Below, piece after piece: positions 37,739 to 41,413 of a DNA stretch of 41,413 nt. The stretch spans positions 1 through 41,413 of the IMG/VR virus record IMGVR_UViG_3300046792_000341. One strand, given 5' to 3'. A program made the position numbers and the translations under genes. This DNA is from a virus. Numbering within the stretch: the stretch's first letter is position 1; each line of letters opens with the position of its first letter. The notes under the pieces are model-generated. The model was not told where the DNA came from and ran no database searches. It was given only the letters and a program-made list of their open reading frames with translations.

Positions 37739-38976
37739 GGCTGGATACCTCCAATGTACGCGCAGGTCAGGCCACCACGATCGAGCTCAATGGAGCACTC
37801 GGTCTGGATGAAACCTCTCCGGAGGTCTTCGTCCTTCAGCTGAACGTCGTCCTTCGTCCTGGTGTCACGTCCTTTGAGCGTCACGTAGGTGATGCTCGCA
37901 AAGTCCAACACCCACATGCTGTTCGTGTACAGCGGGTGCCGGTTCAGCAACGGATGGCTTCGGAGAAGGACCCGGCCCTGGGGCAGAATCAGCTCCCGGA
38001 AGTTCATCCCGTAGACTTCAACCGGACCTCCATAGAAGATCTGGCTGTTCGCGTCGGCAGACACGATCTTATTCAGGGCATTCAGCGCCCCGTTCCCGAC
38101 AAACGCAATGCGCTCATCGCCAGCCGGCGTGTCGAAGTTGAAGATTGGAAACAGCGTGTCAAGTAGCTGGTTCCATGTCACAGAGGTCGTGAAGACCGTC
38201 TGCCGGGCGCTCGGGAGCTGAGCCCGAATCCCGTTCATCGTTCGCATCGGCTTGCCGTTGCTGCCCGTCACCTCCGACACACGGCCGAAGAGCATGCTCC
38301 ACTCGATAGCCCTCGAGTGGTCAAACATCTTCCGCTTCTTGTCGTTCGACCACGGATCTCCCGTACGGAAGAAGGTCATCTCAGCCGTTCCACTGAGCTC
38401 GTACGTGTCCTTGAAGATCTGGGTCTTGTTCGTGAACATAATCGGATTACGGCTGACCGCCTTTGGCGCTGCCGTGCCTTCAGCGTACAGGCTGCCGATC
38501 AGGAGCAGGAAGCTCTGGTCCGGAATGCTCGCCGGCGTAGTGCCAGCAGCACCTCTCGAGCAGATGAACTCCGTGTCGGAGATCACGTTCTGGACCAGCA
38601 AACATTCCTGATTGAACGTTGCGTTGTCCGTCACGGGCTCCACCAGGAGCAAATCGCCCGGCTTCAAGTGGCTCGCCACGCCCCACCCGGCATCCAGCGT
38701 CGTCGCCGTCGGGTCCACCGAGTTCACGTTAATGTCCGTCACGCCAGACGCAATGGAGGAGCCTCCCCCGTTCGCGCGCAGGCGGACTAGATCATTCGGC
38801 TCATCCCACCAGTTGTATTCCGGATCGGAAACAGTCCGCTTCCGGATCTTGCTCGTGAGAGCAAAGAGCGGTGCGCTTCCATTCGGATTCAGGAAGAGAA
38901 TCATCTCCCTGAAGTTCTTCGGGCGTTCATTGGCAGAGAAGTCGCCAGTGCCCCTCAGTCCAGCTACAGCAGCCAC
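37735..38976 (-). CDS. Major capsid protein (DUF5309/SU10 type)
   Basis: A 413-residue HK97-fold capsid protein. Features matching the SU10/DUF5309 group are an N-terminal ERPKNFREMILFLNPNG, PLFALTSKIRKRTVSDPEYN, the central NKTQIFKDTYELSGTAE, AIEWSMLFGR, and the end with VLDFASITYVTLKGRDT and CAYIGGIQP. The start is GTG at 38976 with GGAGA upstream. It follows the scaffold-like gene by 19 bases and is coupled to the next gene. It forms the head shell. Confidence 0.85.
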   Translation of the reverse strand: MAAVAGLRGTGDFSANERPKNFREMILFLNPNGSAPLFALTSKIRKRTVSDPEYNWWDEPNDLVRLRANGGGSSIASGVTDINVNSVDPTATTLDAGWGVASHLKPGDLLLVEPVTDNATFNQECLLVQNVISDTEFICSRGAAGTTPASIPDQSFLLLIGSLYAEGTAAPKAVSRNPIMFTNKTQIFKDTYELSGTAEMTFFRTGDPWSNDKKRKMFDHSRAIEWSMLFGRVSEVTGSNGKPMRTMNGIRAQLPSARQTVFTTSVTWNQLLDTLFPIFNFDTPAGDERIAFVGNGALNALNKIVSADANSQIFYGGPVEVYGMNFRELILPQGRVLLRSHPLLNRHPLYTNSMWVLDFASITYVTLKGRDTRTKDDVQLKDEDLRRGFIQTECSIELDRGGLTCAYIGGIQP

Positions 38977-38995
38977 GTTTTAGTCTCCACTCGGT

Positions 38996-40099
38996 TTACG
39001 AGGGTGGGTCGAAGCGACCTTGATCACCCATCTGGATTAAGCTCGTCATGAGGTCCCACTGGTTCCTTGACGGAGGTGCAGTCCGAGCGCCGGGCTGCTT
39101 AGCTCCTGCCGCGGAATAGGCCTGTGGGGTCTGACGAACCTGCCTGCCGGGCATCTGTGGAGCCCTCGGCCGCCCATTTGACTGCGGCGTGATAGGGACT
39201 CCGGCAACTCCAAGCATGACCGCAGCTTGCGCTGCTGTGAAGCGGACCATATCCGCCTCGGCCATCTGTGGGTTCGTTGCCCGGACATTCTGAGCTATCG
39301 TAGCAACCGTCTGCCGATGCTGTGAATTGGTCCGATCAAGTCCCGGAAACTGCTTCCAGAACCTATTCTCGGCCTCAGCGTTCCTCTGCTGAGCCTTCAT
39401 CATACCCATCACAACGTTCGGCAAGTTGCTTGCGACAACCCGCATAACGCTCGAGACTGCGTTCATGTGAACGTTAGCCATCATATGAGCATACACTTTC
39501 TTTGGGTCCGTCGCGAGCTCTTCAAGCTGCCTATCGGAGACCGTGTACACTTCAGATGCGAGCCTGTCACGAATCACATTTAGGTTCTGCTCCAGGCCCT
39601 CACTTAGGCTCTGGAATGAAACCTGCTCAGGCTGCGCCTGTGGCGCAGAAGGAGCCGCAGCTGGCGCCGTTCCCGGCACCGGTTGAGCCACCGTCGGTTC
39701 GGGCTGTTGAGCGGGCTGCTCCGTGGGCTGCTGTGCCACCACGGGCTCTTGCTCTTGGCCCTCCACCGGCTGCTCCGAGCCCGGGAAAGTGAAGCCTTCG
39801 TCTCCCAGGTCTGCCTGATACGAGTCATCCTCGTCACCAGGATCACTACCGCCGCCTTCGGCGACGTTGGCAGCTGGAGCTGCGTCTTCCGCGCTCCCGC
39901 CTAGCTGCCGAAAAGCCTCCAGAGTGTCTTCCAGGTCCTCCGCCTCTGGCGGATCAATTTCGCCACTGCCGGCCGGTAGCTGGTCCCTTGGGATCGATTC
40001 CCGAGCCTCAACCGTCTGCCTCGGTCCAGCCGCTGGTGTCGTCCGCGTCGGGGTCTGTCCGTTCATTGCGCCGTTGTTGCGACCGGACTGTCTGGCCAT
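38996..40099 (-). CDS. Scaffold-like protein
   Basis: A 367-residue protein with an acidic, Pro/Gln/Ala/Glu-rich N-terminal half (DDSYQADLGDEGFTFPGSE, many PxQP runs), then a helical middle (EGLEQNLNVIRDRLASEVYT, VVMGMMKAQQRNAEAENRFW) and a Gln/Pro-rich end. This low-complexity, helical plan and the place between portal and capsid identify a scaffold-type protein, which shapes the procapsid and leaves before maturation. CAGGAGAGAG precedes the ATG. It overlaps the previous gene by 92 bases. Confidence 0.7.
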   Translation of the reverse strand: MARQSGRNNGAMNGQTPTRTTPAAGPRQTVEARESIPRDQLPAGSGEIDPPEAEDLEDTLEAFRQLGGSAEDAAPAANVAEGGGSDPGDEDDSYQADLGDEGFTFPGSEQPVEGQEQEPVVAQQPTEQPAQQPEPTVAQPVPGTAPAAAPSAPQAQPEQVSFQSLSEGLEQNLNVIRDRLASEVYTVSDRQLEELATDPKKVYAHMMANVHMNAVSSVMRVVASNLPNVVMGMMKAQQRNAEAENRFWKQFPGLDRTNSQHRQTVATIAQNVRATNPQMAEADMVRFTAAQAAVMLGVAGVPITPQSNGRPRAPQMPGRQVRQTPQAYSAAGAKQPGARTAPPSRNQWDLMTSLIQMGDQGRFDPPS

Positions 40100-40412
40100 G
40101 TTGTTCTCTCTCCTGAGCTAGTGAATCAAGTGCATCTTGCGCTGCGCGCAAGACGACCTCCGGATATCGTTCGATGAGCAAAAGAGCCCCAATTTCCCCT
40201 CGCTTGTATTCACTCGCCCCAGTCTCTTCGAGGAAAAATTGAGCCTGACGGGCCTCAATCTGACTCCGAAGGAACCCTGCCACGATCCGCCACCCTTCAG
40301 ATGAAGTCAAGCCTTGCATCGCATCTTTCTGCGCAACGGCCCCTGCCCTCTGCTCTTGACGCTGCGCGTCAAGTTCAGCCATATAACGGGTCTGACGTAT
40401 ATCTTCATTCAT
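40008..40412 (-). CDS. Small helical protein between portal and scaffold
   Basis: A 134-residue, almost wholly helical and charged protein (MNEDIRQTRYMAELDAQRQE, GWRIVAGFLRSQIEARQAQF, LIERYPEVVLRAAQDALDSL) with an acidic, polar end. It begins in an ATGA overlap with the portal stop and runs 92 bases into the scaffold gene. Its location and composition suggest a head-assembly helper; nothing more specific is visible. Confidence 0.6.
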   Translation of the reverse strand: MNEDIRQTRYMAELDAQRQEQRAGAVAQKDAMQGLTSSEGWRIVAGFLRSQIEARQAQFFLEETGASEYKRGEIGALLLIERYPEVVLRAAQDALDSLAQEREQHGQTVRSQQRRNERTDPDADDTSGWTEADG

Positions 40413-41413
40413 TGTATTGAAGGTCCTGGTGCTTGTCCGCCCGTCCCGTGCACTGGACTCGTGAGGCCCGGAGATGCTCCCCCTGGCGGCCCGCCAGCGC
40501 TACGTGCTGAGCCATTCCCACCACGGCGCTTGCCACCAACCATAGGAACGGAATTCCCCTGGGCTAGAGCCATCTGAAACTTCTGATCGTCGGTGATCTG
40601 AACCTTGAATTGATTGATGTTCTTGAGGCCGCTGAGCACCGCAACCCACTGGAAGATTCCGGCCAGATCGAACTGCGCGGAGATCTGAGGGATCGCCATC
40701 ACGGAGCTGATCATCTCTTTCCATAAGTTCGCCTGTGCGAAGCGGTCGATGGGAAGCGTCCCGTCCACGGGGATAAAGTCGTAGAAGCCCGCAATGGCGT
40801 CCGGAGTCACATTCACGAAGGGCTGCCCGGCCTGCTGAGCCAAGTCGCCCACAATCTTGAGCTTCATCTCCATGTCATAGTATTGCTGGCTGTTCTGCAC
40901 CAGGATCTGCGTCAGTGGGCTCCAGCCACACATGCTCATATACTCGGCCAACGTCTTCAGCCGGTTCACTCCGAAGGACGTGCTGGTGCGGACCTCCGTC
41001 GCTGTCTTCCGGCCGCCCGTCGCGAGCAGGCCCATGATCTGATCGTTAACGCCCGCCGTCCGCTCGCCAATGCCGATCATCGCGGGCAGATCCGCCATGT
41101 GCCCCCTCGTGATGTCCTGGATCGCGAGCTGCGTCACAGGTCCCTTCGTGTCCGTTCCGTAGGCTTCAGGCTTGAGCCGAATGACGCCGCCCGGCAGCGG
41201 GTTCAGCAGGTCCTTCATCACGATCCGAGACGGGTCCGCCACCACCTTGTTGTTCAGAGCGGCTCGTACGTTGTAGAAGTGACTATTAAGTAGCCAGTCA
41301 ATGGTATTCTGAATGTCCGAGAGGACCTCAGGGTATCCACGGTTCGTGAGGCCATACGCTTCCGGGTCCATAGGACAGACCATATATGGGTACTTGCAGT
41401 GGTAGGCTCCGAG
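40409..41413 (-). CDS. Portal protein, C-terminal part (cut by window edge)
   Basis: The frame is open through the window edge and so is 5'-incomplete; about 334 residues are visible. MVCPMDPEAYGLTNRGYPEV, VTQLAIQDITRGHMADLPAM, IGERTAGVNDQIMGLLATGG and FGVNRLKTLAEYMSM match the C-terminal half of podovirus/SU10-type portals (GERTAG and TATEVRTS-type stretches). A Gly/Pro/Ser-rich tail ends in GPSIQ. It is the dodecameric ring through which DNA is packaged. An ATG at 41383 lies in frame but is probably internal. Confidence 0.75.
   Translation of the reverse strand, partial: LGAYHCKYPYMVCPMDPEAYGLTNRGYPEVLSDIQNTIDWLLNSHFYNVRAALNNKVVADPSRIVMKDLLNPLPGGVIRLKPEAYGTDTKGPVTQLAIQDITRGHMADLPAMIGIGERTAGVNDQIMGLLATGGRKTATEVRTSTSFGVNRLKTLAEYMSMCGWSPLTQILVQNSQQYYDMEMKLKIVGDLAQQAGQPFVNVTPDAIAGFYDFIPVDGTLPIDRFAQANLWKEMISSVMAIPQISAQFDLAGIFQWVAVLSGLKNINQFKVQITDDQKFQMALAQGNSVPMVGGKRRGGNGSARSAGGPPGGASPGLTSPVHGTGGQAPGPSIQ

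Noticed and set aside
1-41413. tRNA genes and CRISPR arrays
   Set aside because: I saw no cloverleaf-like segment in the few non-coding gaps and no regularly spaced direct repeats.
1-41413. Phage RNA polymerase, integrase or repressor genes
   Set aside because: None of the supported proteins has the motifs of these families. They may lie outside the window, so absence here is not evidence for the whole genome.

Overview
The window is one continuous stretch of a tailed-phage genome, cut at both ends. It shows two convergent gene blocks: about 16.8 kb of rightward genes (early and DNA metabolism) and about 24.7 kb of leftward genes (virion and lysis). The right edge cuts the portal gene and the left edge cuts a small acidic gene. 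Terminase, the start of the portal gene and the divergent control region must lie outside. The virion genes point to a short-tailed phage: portal, scaffold-like protein, SU10/DUF5309-type major capsid protein, head-tail adaptor, gp10/nozzle-like protein, collar-type fibre and a 2547-residue ejection-type protein, with no tape measure, sheath or tube gene. Nothing like an integrase or a lysogeny repressor is seen. The outer-membrane beta-barrel, the HiPIP-like protein, the Rz/Rz1 pair and the B12-type ribonucleotide reductase suggest a Gram-negative, probably alphaproteobacterial host. The host is an inference.

Positions 1-4900 hold a tightly packed run of small, mostly unrecognised genes, often joined by ATGA or TGATG overlaps, and broken at 2881-3140 by a non-coding stretch with two intrinsic terminators and another hairpin. 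A HiPIP-like iron-sulfur protein (4220-4402) and an Ig-like protein (3906-4220) belong to this run. From 4914 the metabolism genes begin: a Cas4/RecB-like nuclease whose end overlaps an outer-membrane protein gene, three small proteins, an unknown protein, a Sak4-like ATPase, a DUF669-like single-strand binding protein, a ParB-like/DNA methyltransferase fusion, the DNA polymerase, a class II ribonucleotide reductase, a DUF1937 protein and a DUF3987-type helicase-like ATPase.

The most striking arrangement is the polymerase. A family A DNA polymerase is split in two: 10881-12599 carries a UDG-like domain, the 3'-5' exonuclease and the first part of the polymerase, ending just after the NLQNLP motif. 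14353-15156 carries motifs A, B and C. A complete nrdJ-type ribonucleotide reductase gene lies exactly between them. No intein or intron is visible, and each piece has its own ribosome binding site.

The leftward block, read from the right edge, runs portal, small helical protein, scaffold, capsid, a series of beta-rich head/tail accessory proteins (two of them tandem paralogues), a repeat protein, adaptor, fibre, nozzle, a small protein, GH108 endolysin, Rz with nested Rz1, a GNAT-like protein, and four internal-virion or ejection candidates ending in the giant protein. The two blocks meet tail to tail with a 47-base overlap and no visible terminator. A similar GGGGG-GAAAG hairpin occurs once in each block.
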